From JAJRXR01 sp041402005 (lineage in GTDB: Bacteria; Planctomycetota; Phycisphaerae; Phycisphaerales; UBA1924), in the NCBI GenBank assembly GCA_041402005.1, contig JAWKTB010000007.1, forward strand, positions 1 through 64,000: a DNA stretch of 64,000 nucleotides, given 5' to 3'. The translations under genes were made by a program, and so were the position numbers. Positions 23,781-31,856 of this stretch are shown in pieces (positions within the stretch are counted from its first letter, which is position 1; each line of letters opens with the position of its first letter). Under the pieces are notes generated by a model, which made no database searches, had not been told where the DNA came from, and saw nothing but the letters and a program-made list of their open reading frames with translations.

Positions 23781-26135
23781 TCAGGCGGCCATGCGTCCGC
23801 CTTGGTCCTGGGTTGGCTGTCTCCCGAGCCCGCTCGGGATGGACAGCGTGGCGATCGTGCCGCGCCCCGGGGCCTTGGCAAGGGAGACATCCCCCGCGTG
23901 CAGCTCCGCGAAGCGGCGCGCCCTGGCGAGGCCGAGCCCGGTCTGACGCCCGGCGGCCTTCTCCGAGAAGAACGGGTCGAAGGCGTGCCGAGCGGCTCGG
24001 TCCGAGAGTCCCGGTCCCCGATCCACGACGCGGCAGACGAATCGGCCATCGTCGGGGTCGGTTTGAACGCGAAGCTCAACAATCTCGCCCGGAGCCGCCT
24101 CGATCGCGTTCGAGATCAGCTCCGCCAGCGCCGCGACGAGCTGTTCTCGGTCGGCAACCACAGGCGCGACAATGGTTTGGGTTGTAACGCGCACGGAGGC
24201 GTTCGTCCCGGTGCGTTTTTTCGCGACCTCGATCGCCTCGTCCACGAGCTGCATCGCGTCGTGACGTTCGAGCTTGGGTCGGGGCGGGCTGGCCAGGGCG
24301 TGCATGGCGGTGATGAGCTGGGCGAGGCGCCCGCTGGCCTCGGCGATCGCGCGGGCCGCGGCCTTCTCGCGTGGGTCCTGCAGGCGGTCAGCCAGAAGCT
24401 GGCTCCGTCCGCGGATGATGGTCAGGGGGTTGTTCATCTCGTGGGCGGCGCCGGCGCTCATCTCGCCCAGACGCGTCAGGGACTCGCGCGCGGTCAGCGT
24501 CGCCTGCGCCTCACCCAGCGCCCGGTTGGTCTCGACGAGCTTGTCGGAGAGGGCGCCCGAGGCCTCGCGCGAGGCGGCGGCAAGCAAGGCCGACGACCAG
24601 ACGCCGATGAGCGCCCGGAGTTCCTCTGGGGCGAAGCCATCACGGGTCGGGTCGGGCTCGTGCAAGAGCAGGGCCGTGACGCCGTCGGAGGCGTCGGCGC
24701 GCCGGGCAGGGTCGCCGACCGGTCGCCCGTGGGCGCACAGGGGGAGAACGCGGACGCGGCGCAGGTCTGTGGCGCCGGCGAGGTAGTCGGTCAGCCACTC
24801 GATGGCGCCAGCCGAGGCGATGCTCGGGCCCGAGGCGTCGGCGAGCGCCGCCAGCAGGCCCGCGCCGTCGCGTCCAGGGGGCGCGTCGGCGGTGTGCTCG
24901 CGCGTGGGACGACCGCCCGGCGCGTACTGCGTGATCTGCCACGCCCGCCCGGCGCCTGACTGCGAGACGCTGGCGTAGAAGCCCGCCCCGAAGGCGCGCT
25001 CGGCGGAGGCGGCGATGCGAGACAAGGCGACGCCGACACTGTCGTCCGGGGCGGCGGCGAAGCGCACGATCGCGTCGAGCAGGCCCGCCTGACGCTGGGC
25101 CTGGCGAGCACGCCTCGAGAGTGTCTCGTTGAGCGCGCACAGGCGGTCGTTGGCGAGCGCGAGCGACTCGAGCAGGAGTTCGGGTGGCGTCGGCTCGCCC
25201 AGGCCCAGCGTCGCGCAGCGCGTCGCGACGCTCTCGAGCAGGCGGGGCACGACGGACTCGACGACGCCCGGGGAGATCCCGAGGGCGGAGGCGATCGGGC
25301 CGATCTCGGGGTTGGGGCCGAAATCACCCGACCAGCCCAGGTGCTGGCGTCGGCACAGCGCCCGCGCGAGCGTGACCAGGCCCACCAGCGAGCGGGCCGG
25401 GGTCTGGGGGAGCGAGGCGATCGGCTGGGCGTGCAGCCAGGCGACGTGCTCGATGGGCGTTGGCAGCCCCCAGCGCCGCGCGATGTGACGCCCCGCGGTG
25501 TGGTGATCGAGACCCAGGACCTCGCGCTCGACCGGCGCACAGTCGCACGCCCGGCGTTCGCCCAGGCGGACGACCTTGGCGTACGCCTCGGGCAGCGCCA
25601 GCTCGAGGGCGAGACGCCCGATGTCGTGAAGCAGCCCGGCGACGAACGCCTGGTCCCCCTTCACGCCCAGGGCGGGGGCCTTGGACGCGAGCAGCTCGGA
25701 GGCGCACGCGACCGCGATCGAGTGACGCCACAGGCCGGCCCGGTCGAACGTGCTGGGCGCCTGCCCACGCTCGGCGCGGACGCGGTCCAGCTCCGCGCCC
25801 TGCTCGCTCAGCAGCTCGTAGACGTGGACGGCGAGGACGGCCGACTGCACGATGTCGAGCCCGAGCATGGTCACCGCCCGGCGGACCGTCGTGATCTTGT
25901 CGCCGAGTCCGAGCTCCGCACGTCGGCACAGCCCCAGCACCCGGGCGGTCAGCGCCGGGTCCGTTTCGATCAGCGAGACGATCTCGTCGAGGTCCGCGTC
26001 CTCGGCGCTGGCGACACGCATCAGGCGCGTCGCGACTGGCGAGAGCGTGGGCAGGGCGTCGAGGCGCCCGAGGATGCGCTCGGCGGCGGCGGCGCTGGGC
26101 CGACTCCCGGTCTCGCTCTGCGTCCCGTGAACCAC
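23781..26135 (-). CDS. HDOD-GAF-histidine kinase hybrid
   Basis: 784 aa. The N-terminal HDOD domain (about 20-260) shows LPTLSPVATRLMRVASAEDA, LIETDPALTARVL and AGLLHDIGRLALELALPEAY. A GAF-like region follows (about 350-510). The C-terminal part is a histidine kinase: H-box GAAHEMNNPLTIIRGRSQLL with H565, N-box LAELISNAIEAAPGE, G1 DRGPGLSDRAARHAFDPFFS and G2 GLGLARARRF. No membrane segment is visible, so it is cytoplasmic. The GTG start has GGGAGG seven bases upstream. It is the middle gene of the operon: the HTH-receiver ends 12 bases before it. HDOD proteins usually control motility or second-messenger signalling; fusion to an active-looking kinase is unusual. Confidence 0.88.
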   Translation of the reverse strand: MVHGTQSETGSRPSAAAAERILGRLDALPTLSPVATRLMRVASAEDADLDEIVSLIETDPALTARVLGLCRRAELGLGDKITTVRRAVTMLGLDIVQSAVLAVHVYELLSEQGAELDRVRAERGQAPSTFDRAGLWRHSIAVACASELLASKAPALGVKGDQAFVAGLLHDIGRLALELALPEAYAKVVRLGERRACDCAPVEREVLGLDHHTAGRHIARRWGLPTPIEHVAWLHAQPIASLPQTPARSLVGLVTLARALCRRQHLGWSGDFGPNPEIGPIASALGISPGVVESVVPRLLESVATRCATLGLGEPTPPELLLESLALANDRLCALNETLSRRARQAQRQAGLLDAIVRFAAAPDDSVGVALSRIAASAERAFGAGFYASVSQSGAGRAWQITQYAPGGRPTREHTADAPPGRDGAGLLAALADASGPSIASAGAIEWLTDYLAGATDLRRVRVLPLCAHGRPVGDPARRADASDGVTALLLHEPDPTRDGFAPEELRALIGVWSSALLAAASREASGALSDKLVETNRALGEAQATLTARESLTRLGEMSAGAAHEMNNPLTIIRGRSQLLADRLQDPREKAAARAIAEASGRLAQLITAMHALASPPRPKLERHDAMQLVDEAIEVAKKRTGTNASVRVTTQTIVAPVVADREQLVAALAELISNAIEAAPGEIVELRVQTDPDDGRFVCRVVDRGPGLSDRAARHAFDPFFSEKAAGRQTGLGLARARRFAELHAGDVSLAKAPGRGTIATLSIPSGLGRQPTQDQGGRMAA

Positions 26136-26146
26136 GTCGAGCCTCC

Positions 26147-26785
26147 CTAGCGGGACGCCCGCCCGTTGTGCCCGTTGGTCGGCGCGACCGATGCGCCCAG
26201 CATCGACGCGAGACGCTCGATCAGCTCGTCCACGTCGAAGGGCTTGCGGATGAAATCGTCGGCCCCGGCGCGTCGGAGGCCGGCGATCTCGTCCTCCTTG
26301 ACGACGCCCGAGATGATGACGACGCGGGTGTCGGCCAGCTCGTCGCGCGAGCGGATGCGCTCGCAGACCACGTTGCCGTTGATGTCGGGCAGCATGTAGT
26401 CGAGCAGGACGAGGTGGGGGCGGAAGCTCTCGGTGAGCAGCCCTGCGTCGTAGCCGGTGTTCGCGGTCTTGACCTCGAAGCGTCCGTCCTCGGTGAGGAC
26501 TTCTTCGAGGAGGGAAACGATCTCGTGGTCGTCGTCGACGATGAGGACGCGCTTGACGCCGCCCTCGAGGGCGTCGAGAGGGATGTCGTTCTTGCGCATG
26601 AAGCGCAGCAGCTCCTCACGCGGGATGCGCCGGAACTTGGAGCCGGGGACGCGGAAGCCCTGGAGGCGCCCCGAGTCGAAGCAACGGATGATGGTCTGCT
26701 GGCTGACCTTGCAGATCTTGGCGGCTTCACCGGTGGTGAAGATCTTCTTGCCGCTCCAGTCGCTGTCGGTCGCTTCGACCCCCAT
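26147..26785 (-). CDS. Response regulator with N-terminal excisionase-type HTH
   Basis: 212 aa. Residues 13-65 form an excisionase/MerR-like DNA-binding helix-turn-helix (FTTGEAAKICKVSQQTIIRC, GFRVPGSKFRRIPREELLRF). Residues 77-200 form a canonical receiver with acidic D84-D86, phospho-acceptor D129 (LVLLDYMLPD), the Thr/Ser position in VVIISG and Lys 181 (FIRKPFD). Most response regulators place DNA binding at the C-terminus, so this order is reversed. The ATG at 26785 has AGGAG seven bases upstream; the frame to 26917 is not used. It leads the operon with the HDOD-kinase, which is the likely phosphodonor. Target genes are unknown. Confidence 0.88.
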   Translation of the reverse strand: MGVEATDSDWSGKKIFTTGEAAKICKVSQQTIIRCFDSGRLQGFRVPGSKFRRIPREELLRFMRKNDIPLDALEGGVKRVLIVDDDHEIVSLLEEVLTEDGRFEVKTANTGYDAGLLTESFRPHLVLLDYMLPDINGNVVCERIRSRDELADTRVVIISGVVKEDEIAGLRRAGADDFIRKPFDVDELIERLASMLGASVAPTNGHNGRASR

Positions 26786-26957
26786 GGGCGGGCTCCTGTC
26801 GGATCGAGCGAGCGCGCGGGTGGCCGTCCCTGGCCCGAGGCGTCGCGGCCCTGCCGCGCCCGCGCGCTTGCCCAGGCGGCTATCGACGCAAGGACAACCC
26901 AACTTCACGCGCACCACGCAGGCGCGGAGACTGGGCGTCGGCGGGCGCGTCCGAGAA

Positions 26958-27626
26958 TCAATCCGGGTGCAGCTCGCGCCACTTGCGGACCGCCTCGGGC
27001 TCGCGCGGGTAGATCGGCGCGAGGGTCGCGGGGTCGGTCGCGGGATGGGAGCGCCCGAGGCGGAGACACGCCGCGGGGTCGAAGGTCGGCTCGACGATCG
27101 CGAGCTCGAGGGAGGCCGCCCGCTCGCGAAGGGGCGCCGGCAGGTGACGGTCGGCGACGAGCGATTTCAGGCCTGATCCCGCCAGATCCGAGGCGTCGAG
27201 GAGGCCCAGGGGGAGACCGGCGTCGCTCGGCGCCTCGAAGCGCGTCGCGTAGGTCGTGGCGCCCTTGGAGGCGAGGCAGATCAGGGCCGGGAAGCGATCC
27301 GCCTCGAGCGAGGCGGCGACGACGTCGGCGGTGGGGACGCCGACGAGATCGGCGCCGATCGCCTCGGCGAGCAGCTTGGCGGTCGTGATCGCGATGCGGA
27401 CGCCCGTGTACCCGCCGGGCCCGAGGGAGACAACGACACGCGTCAGGTCGTGAGGGGAGACGCCCTCGCGTTCACAGAGGCGGGCGATGGCGGGCATGAG
27501 GTCGTCGCCGTGGCGCGTGCCCGGCGACAACGCCTCGGACGTGATGGCGTCGTCCGCGCGCGCAACTGCGACGCCCGCGCCGCCACTCGGGTTGCTGGCC
27601 TCGATCGCGAGGACGACGTCGGTCAC
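26958..27626 (-). CDS. tsaB: tRNA t6A biosynthesis protein TsaB
   Basis: 222 aa. TsaB is the ASKHA-fold scaffold that pairs with TsaD and TsaE to make N6-threonylcarbamoyl-A37 in tRNA. The N-terminus VVLAIEASNPSGGAGVAV and the block VVVSLGPGGYTGVRIAITTA (near 65-85) are diagnostic, followed by GVPTADVVAAS. The C-terminal half is poorly conserved, as usual, and ends LAPIYPREPEAVRKW, close to the typical YLR ending. The GTG start overlaps the stop of arfB by four bases (GTGA) and has AGGAGG just upstream, so the two are translationally coupled. Confidence 0.92.
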   Translation of the reverse strand: MTDVVLAIEASNPSGGAGVAVARADDAITSEALSPGTRHGDDLMPAIARLCEREGVSPHDLTRVVVSLGPGGYTGVRIAITTAKLLAEAIGADLVGVPTADVVAASLEADRFPALICLASKGATTYATRFEAPSDAGLPLGLLDASDLAGSGLKSLVADRHLPAPLRERAASLELAIVEPTFDPAACLRLGRSHPATDPATLAPIYPREPEAVRKWRELHPD

Positions 27627-28069
27627 AGATCCTCCTTCCCGCGTCGTCGCTTCTTCTCGGAGCGTTCACGTTTCTCTTGGAGGCGTCGTTCGACGGCGCC
27701 CCGGGAGGGCTTGGTGGGGATGCGGCGCTTGGGCTTGACCATGGCGCGGACGAGCAGCTCGCGCAGGCGCTCGAGGCAGGCGCGCCGGTTGCCCAGTTGC
27801 GTGCGACTCTCGTCGGAGGTGATCAGCAGCTCGGCGTCGCTCGTGATGTAGGTCTTGGCGATACGGCGCAGTCGGGCGCGGGCGTCACTGGGGATGGGGA
27901 TGTCGTCAAGGGCGATGCGGAGTTCGATCTTGGTGGCGCGTTTGTTGACGTTCTGCCCGCCGGGCCCGCTGGCGCGCGAGGCGCTGAAGCGCAGGGCGCC
28001 CGGGGGGACGCGCACGCCGGGGGCGATGGGCTCGCCGTCGGGCTCGGGATGCGCTTCGGGGGGTGGCAC
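27623..28069 (-). CDS. arfB: Peptidyl-tRNA hydrolase ArfB (ribosome rescue)
   Basis: 148 aa from the GTG at 28069. ArfB enters stalled ribosomes and releases the peptide with its GGQ loop. The motif SRASGPGGQNVNKRATKIEL is present, as in release factors, and the C-terminus is a long basic tail (AMVKPKRRIPTKPSRGAV, then RSEKKRRRGKEDL) that in the family enters the mRNA channel. The reading frame is open back to a GTG at 28195, but residues before about 28069 look non-homologous and Pro-rich, so I prefer a start that gives the family length of about 140 aa. It overlaps tsaB downstream. Confidence 0.88.
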   Translation of the reverse strand: MPPPEAHPEPDGEPIAPGVRVPPGALRFSASRASGPGGQNVNKRATKIELRIALDDIPIPSDARARLRRIAKTYITSDAELLITSDESRTQLGNRRACLERLRELLVRAMVKPKRRIPTKPSRGAVERRLQEKRERSEKKRRRGKEDL

Positions 28070-28113
28070 GGGGGTCTCAGGGCTCCATCGGACGGGGGAA
28101 GACCAGGGGATGG

Positions 28114-28133
28114 CCCCTGGATTGTTCCAGGGG
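28114..28133. promoter_or_regulatory. Perfect 8-bp hairpin upstream of arfB and the HU promoter
   Basis: CCCCTGGA-TTGT-TCCAGGGG, a perfect stem with a four-base spacer, lies 25 bases upstream of the HU -35 box and just before the proposed arfB start. It may be an operator or an RNA hairpin; nothing shows which. Confidence 0.4.
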
Positions 28134-28157
28134 GCGTGGGGTGGGTTTGTACGAGCG

Positions 28158-28186
28158 TTGACCCAAGGGGGGCGCTCTGCGATACT
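28158..28186 (+). promoter_or_regulatory. Sigma70-type promoter for the HU-like gene
   Basis: TTGACC (28158-28163), a 17-base spacer and GATACT (28181-28186). Transcription would start near 28193, leaving a leader of about 120 bases before the ATG at 28315. It is the best -35/-10 pair seen in the window. Confidence 0.65.
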
Positions 28187-28314
28187 TCGGTTCACGCCCG
28201 TTCTGCCTGTTGGGGGATTGTTCCACTCTCGGGGGAAGGCCGGGCCGCGAAACCGGGACGGGCGACCCAGGGGGGGAAGCCGACGCCGGCGGAGAGCGGA
28301 GAGGCGCAGGCGCT

Positions 28315-28701
28315 ATGAAGACCATCACCAAGAAGGCCCTGATCGACCGCATCGCCGACGAGACCGGGCAGAAGCGGATCGACGTCAAGAAGACCGTCCA
28401 GCGTTTCCTGGATCTGGTCATCGACGAGCTCGGGGAGGGCAACCGCCTCGAGTTCCGTGACTTCGGGGTGTTCGAGGTGAGGGAGCGGGCGGCGCGGACG
28501 GCCCAGAACCCCAAGACGCTCGAGCGGGTCCGCGTGCCGGCGCGCCACACCGCCAAGTTCAAGGTGGGGCGCAAGATGAAGGAGGCGCTCGAGCGCCTCG
28601 ACGAGACGACCGAGCGCCGGCTCGAGGTCACGGTCGCCGACGGCGTCTCGAACGCGACGCTCGCGTCGCACAACGGCAAGCTCGCGCCCGCCCGCTCATA
28701 A
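28315..28701 (+). CDS. HU/IHF-family DNA-bending protein with C-terminal extension
   Basis: 128 aa, against about 90 for standard HU. It begins TITKKALIDRIADETGQKRI and carries the helix KKTVQRFLDLVIDELGEGNR, the strand block LEFRDFGVFEVRERAARTAQ and the arm region NPKTLERVRVPARHTAKFKV, ending with GRKMKEALE. About 30 additional residues follow (TTERRLEVTVADGVSNATLA, ending HNGKLAPARS). The Pro at the tip of the arm (VRVPARHTAKF) corresponds to the DNA-intercalating Pro of the family. The ATG is chosen for homology; a GGAG lies within 20 bases. It has its own promoter and a long leader. HU versus IHF subunit cannot be settled from one gene. Confidence 0.9.
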   Translation: MKTITKKALIDRIADETGQKRIDVKKTVQRFLDLVIDELGEGNRLEFRDFGVFEVRERAARTAQNPKTLERVRVPARHTAKFKVGRKMKEALERLDETTERRLEVTVADGVSNATLASHNGKLAPARS

Positions 28702-28719
28702 CCCGGATGATGGATCGAG

Positions 28720-29052
28720 TCAGGCCGCCCAGGCGAGGTCCCGGTCGACTTCGTCCATGCGCTCGAAGCGGACGGCGACGGGCTGGAGGCGCAGGTCCGC
28801 GCCGGCAGCGCGGACGACGGTCCCTCTGAGCGTCCACTCGGCGACGATCAGGGGCTGGCCGTCCCAGGCGATCAGGACCTCGACCTCCTCGCCCACACGC
28901 AGTGGCGAGCCGGCCTCGACCAGCACCAGGGCGCCCCCCTTCGAGACGTCCACCGTGACCGCCTCGACGTACCGATCCGCCCAGGGGCGGAGGATCTTGC
29001 ACTCGACCTGGATCGGCTCGCGGCGTTCACGCCGACGCTCTGGGGAGGGCAT
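28720..29052 (-). CDS. PilZ domain protein
   Basis: 110 aa. A single PilZ domain: the c-di-GMP-binding RxxxR segment is RRERREPIQVECKI (near 5-20) and the second motif is DVSKGGALVLVE (near 40), matching D/NxSxxG. It probably binds cyclic di-GMP and passes the signal to a partner. The ATG at 29052 has GGAGG six bases upstream. It sits between the convergent HU gene and the divergent glycosyltransferase at 29178. No output domain is present. Confidence 0.88.
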   Translation of the reverse strand: MPSPERRRERREPIQVECKILRPWADRYVEAVTVDVSKGGALVLVEAGSPLRVGEEVEVLIAWDGQPLIVAEWTLRGTVVRAAGADLRLQPVAVRFERMDEVDRDLAWAA

Positions 29053-29177
29053 GGGGCGCCTCCACGGGCTGGGGATGGGCAGGGCCCGGGCCGGCCCGCG
29101 CGGCTTCGGGCACAGCGCCATCGGTCCGGCGGGCGGGCGACTCCTGCCCAACCCGCTGGATCGCCGATGGTTCGGCG

Positions 29178-30176
29178 GTGAGCCAGGGCCACCGAGTCAG
29201 CGTGCTGATCCCGACACATGGGCGACCGGCGATGGTCGCGCGCTGCGTCGAATCCCTGGGCCGGCAGGAGGGCGCTCCCCCCTTCGAGGTGCTCGTCGGG
29301 ATCGATGGCCCTGACCAGGGCGAGGGCGCCGCGATCGAGCGCGTGCGCGGGGGTCTCGACCTCCGCGTCGAGGCGGGCGATCGTGGCGGGCCGGCGGCGA
29401 CGCGGAACCGGCTGATCCGGATGGCGTGGGCGCCGGTGCTGTTGCTGCTCAACGACGACGTCACCGCCGCCCCCGACCTGGTCGCGACGCACGCGCGTGA
29501 GCAGGAGCGTCTGGCCGCGGACGGGCGGGCCGCGATGGTGCTGGGCGACGCGCCCTTCGCGGTCGAGACGCCCGACCGGCTCTTCGACCGTCTGATCCGC
29601 GAGACGTCGATGGTCTTCTTCTACGACCGGATGCGGGGGAACCCCGACCCCGATCACGACTGGGGATTTCGGCACGCGTGGACGCTGAACCTGTCCGTGC
29701 CGACGGGACTGGTGCGCGAGGTCGGCGGGTTCTGCGAGTCGCTGCCCGGGGCGGCGTTCGAGGACATCGAGTTGGCGTGGCGCCTGAGAGCCCGCTACGG
29801 GGTGCGAGTGCTGCACCGAACCGGGGCGAGGGTGACGCACCACCACCGGTACGAGCCGTCGGGGTATCTCGAGCGAGAGGAGTCGCTGGGGCGCGACGCG
29901 CTGGCGCTCGCGCAGGCGAACCCGGTGTGCGCGCGCGAGGTGTTCGGGCGTGACATCGCCTCGCACGAGGAGGGCGTGTACTCGCGGGAGTACGTGGAGC
30001 GCGAGAAGAGCGTTGCCGACGCGATCCGTGAGACGTTCATGCGCCTGGCGGAGATGCCCCCCGAGGCGGGGGACGACCCCGTGATCCTGCGGGCGCTGTA
30101 TGAGCACCACCTGCCTCTGAAACGATGGCACTGGCGCGTGGGGCTGCTGCGGGCGATACGGGGCGGGTCGGCCTGA
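29178..30176 (+). CDS. Family 2 glycosyltransferase
   Basis: 332 aa. The GT-A fold is shown by VSVLIPTHGRPAMVARCVES at the N-terminus, GGPAATRNRLI, the metal-binding-type LLLLNDDVTA (near 95) and a C-terminal GGFCESLPGAAFEDIELAWR with the ED pair of the acceptor site. It transfers a sugar from a nucleotide donor in the cytoplasm. The GTG at 29178 lacks a strong ribosome site; GATGGT precedes it by six bases, a weak echo of the leaderless pattern. It is the left edge of the glycan locus and converges on the next glycosyltransferase. Donor and acceptor are not predictable. Confidence 0.87.
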   Translation: MSQGHRVSVLIPTHGRPAMVARCVESLGRQEGAPPFEVLVGIDGPDQGEGAAIERVRGGLDLRVEAGDRGGPAATRNRLIRMAWAPVLLLLNDDVTAAPDLVATHAREQERLAADGRAAMVLGDAPFAVETPDRLFDRLIRETSMVFFYDRMRGNPDPDHDWGFRHAWTLNLSVPTGLVREVGGFCESLPGAAFEDIELAWRLRARYGVRVLHRTGARVTHHHRYEPSGYLEREESLGRDALALAQANPVCAREVFGRDIASHEEGVYSREYVEREKSVADAIRETFMRLAEMPPEAGDDPVILRALYEHHLPLKRWHWRVGLLRAIRGGSA

Positions 30177-30214
30177 TCGAGGCGCGGGCGGGGGGCGGCG
30201 CGTCGGGGATTGCA

Positions 30215-30243
30215 GTCGCGAGCTCACGCTCGCGGCTCGGATC
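30215..30243. repeat. REP-like hairpin at the end of a glycosyltransferase gene
   Basis: On the minus strand it reads GATCCGAGC then CGCGAGC-GTGA-GCTCGCG: the same 7-bp stem as the REP units at 9.4 and 59.6 kb but with a GTGA loop. Its GATCC overlaps the TGA stop of the minus-strand gene at 30242, exactly as at truA. It lies between convergent genes. Confidence 0.6.
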
Positions 30244-31780
30244 AGTCGGCGTACAGGCGGTGGACGCGCAGGCCTTGACGCTCGAAGACCTCGCGCCGGG
30301 CCCAGATCGACTCCTCGTGGAGCCAGGAGCTGATGACGACGTCGGTCGCGCCCGCGCCCCCGGCGTGCTTGGGCTCGATCACGGGCAGGCCCGCGACCTC
30401 GCGCCCCGACAGCTCGGGGTCATCGTCGCAGACGCCGACGATCTGCTCGCTGGCGGCCGCGATGTGCTCGTGCAGCGCGCGGGTGTGCGCGCCGGCGCCG
30501 TGGATCAGGACCTTGCGACCCGACAGCCCCGCGAGTAGGGCGGCGAGGCGGTCGCCCGCGTCGGGGGGGACGGCGCCCGAGCCGAGGCCCGGCGCACTGA
30601 ACGCGGGGTTGACATCCTCGGGCCAAGAACGAGCCGGCGCGCCCGCGGCGGCCTCGATCAGTCGCTCCGTGCGCTCGCCCTGGGCCTCGAGCGAGAACGT
30701 CGTGCGCACGCGGTTCCACGCCGCCTGACCGACCTCGTGCACACCGGCGGCAAGGACGCGCCCGATCCCGTCGGCGAGGGCGGAGGCCAGGGCCTCGTCG
30801 GTGGTCGTCTCGTCGAAATCGATCAACTCGCCGGTCTTGCCGGGCTCGACGACCTCGCCCGCGCCCGAGGCGGTGCGCGTGATGACGGGGGCGCACCCAC
30901 GCGCCATCGCCTCGAGCAGCGAGACGCTCATCCCCTCGCGCCGGGAGGCGAGGACGAAGACGTCCGCCTGGTCGAGGCGGCAGGCGATCGCGTGAGGGGG
31001 CACGCCGGGGACAATGCGGATGTTCTCGTTGGTCTCGGCGATCGCCTGGAGGCGGGCCAGGGCGGGGCCGTCGCCCACGATGACGAGGCGGTGGTCGACG
31101 CCCCGGCGCGAGAGGGCGGCGGAGAGCTCGACGAGGGCAAGGACACGCTTCTGCTCGTGCTCGAGGCGCCCGGTGTAGATGAGGCGCAGAGGGCGTCCGG
31201 CGAGCGGTTTGCGCTTGGGAGGCTCGCTCGGCGTGTCGACCCCGTTGTGGATCGCCAGGATGTCGGAGCGCCTCGCGCCGAAGCGACGGGCGAGCAGGCA
31301 GGCGATGTGCGAGCTGACGCCGGCGAGCTTCGCGCAGGCGCGTTCGTACCGTGCGACGACGGCGTTCTCGTACGCGGAGTCGAGGTGCTGCCAGCCGACG
31401 AGGCGGACGTCGCTGGGGAACTCGCGTGTGAGCTGGGCGCACGCGCCGAAGCAGTCGCCGTGACGCGTGGGAACGAGCACGCAAGGTCGCCCGGCGTCGC
31501 CGGCCATTGACTGGGCGGCGAAGCGGTAGTGGGGAAGGAAGGGCGCGAGGTTCCCCTCGGTCGAGCCGATCGGGGGGAGGTCGTCGGCGCGGAAGAGGCG
31601 GACGCCCTCGGGGATGGGGCAATCCATCTCGCGGTGGTCGTCGAGGTCGCCGTGGACGAGGATGGCGACGGGTCGCCCGCGCGCGATCAGCGCGCCCGCG
31701 AGGCGCAGGGCCCACGTCGTCACGCCGGTGACGGTCAGGCCCTGGGGCAGGACGAGCAGGATCGGCGCGGGGCTGGCCAT
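30242..31780 (-). CDS. GT-B glycosyltransferase (family 4) with an extra C-terminal Rossmann-like module
   Basis: 512 aa. The GT-B core covers about 1-385: ILLVLPQGLTVTGVTTWALR, LIYTGRLEHEQKRVLALVEL, LVIVGDGPALARLQ and FVLASRREGMSVSLLEAMAR, the EX7E region of GT4 enzymes. From about 415 to the end there is an added domain, KVLIHGAGAHTRALHEHI ... IVGVCDDDPELSGREVAGLP ... ATDVVISSWLHEESIWARRE. It looks like a nucleotide-binding fold, and a related copy closes the 648-aa protein at 33337. It follows the sulfotransferase gene by 76 bases on the same strand and is probably the last gene of that operon. Sugar donor unknown. Confidence 0.87.
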   Translation of the reverse strand: MASPAPILLVLPQGLTVTGVTTWALRLAGALIARGRPVAILVHGDLDDHREMDCPIPEGVRLFRADDLPPIGSTEGNLAPFLPHYRFAAQSMAGDAGRPCVLVPTRHGDCFGACAQLTREFPSDVRLVGWQHLDSAYENAVVARYERACAKLAGVSSHIACLLARRFGARRSDILAIHNGVDTPSEPPKRKPLAGRPLRLIYTGRLEHEQKRVLALVELSAALSRRGVDHRLVIVGDGPALARLQAIAETNENIRIVPGVPPHAIACRLDQADVFVLASRREGMSVSLLEAMARGCAPVITRTASGAGEVVEPGKTGELIDFDETTTDEALASALADGIGRVLAAGVHEVGQAAWNRVRTTFSLEAQGERTERLIEAAAGAPARSWPEDVNPAFSAPGLGSGAVPPDAGDRLAALLAGLSGRKVLIHGAGAHTRALHEHIAAASEQIVGVCDDDPELSGREVAGLPVIEPKHAGGAGATDVVISSWLHEESIWARREVFERQGLRVHRLYAD

Positions 31781-31856
31781 GGTGGATCCATCGGCGCCGG
31801 GGGCGAAGGCCCGTCAATACGCGCACCCGGTTGTACGGTCAGGGCCCGCCCGCGTT

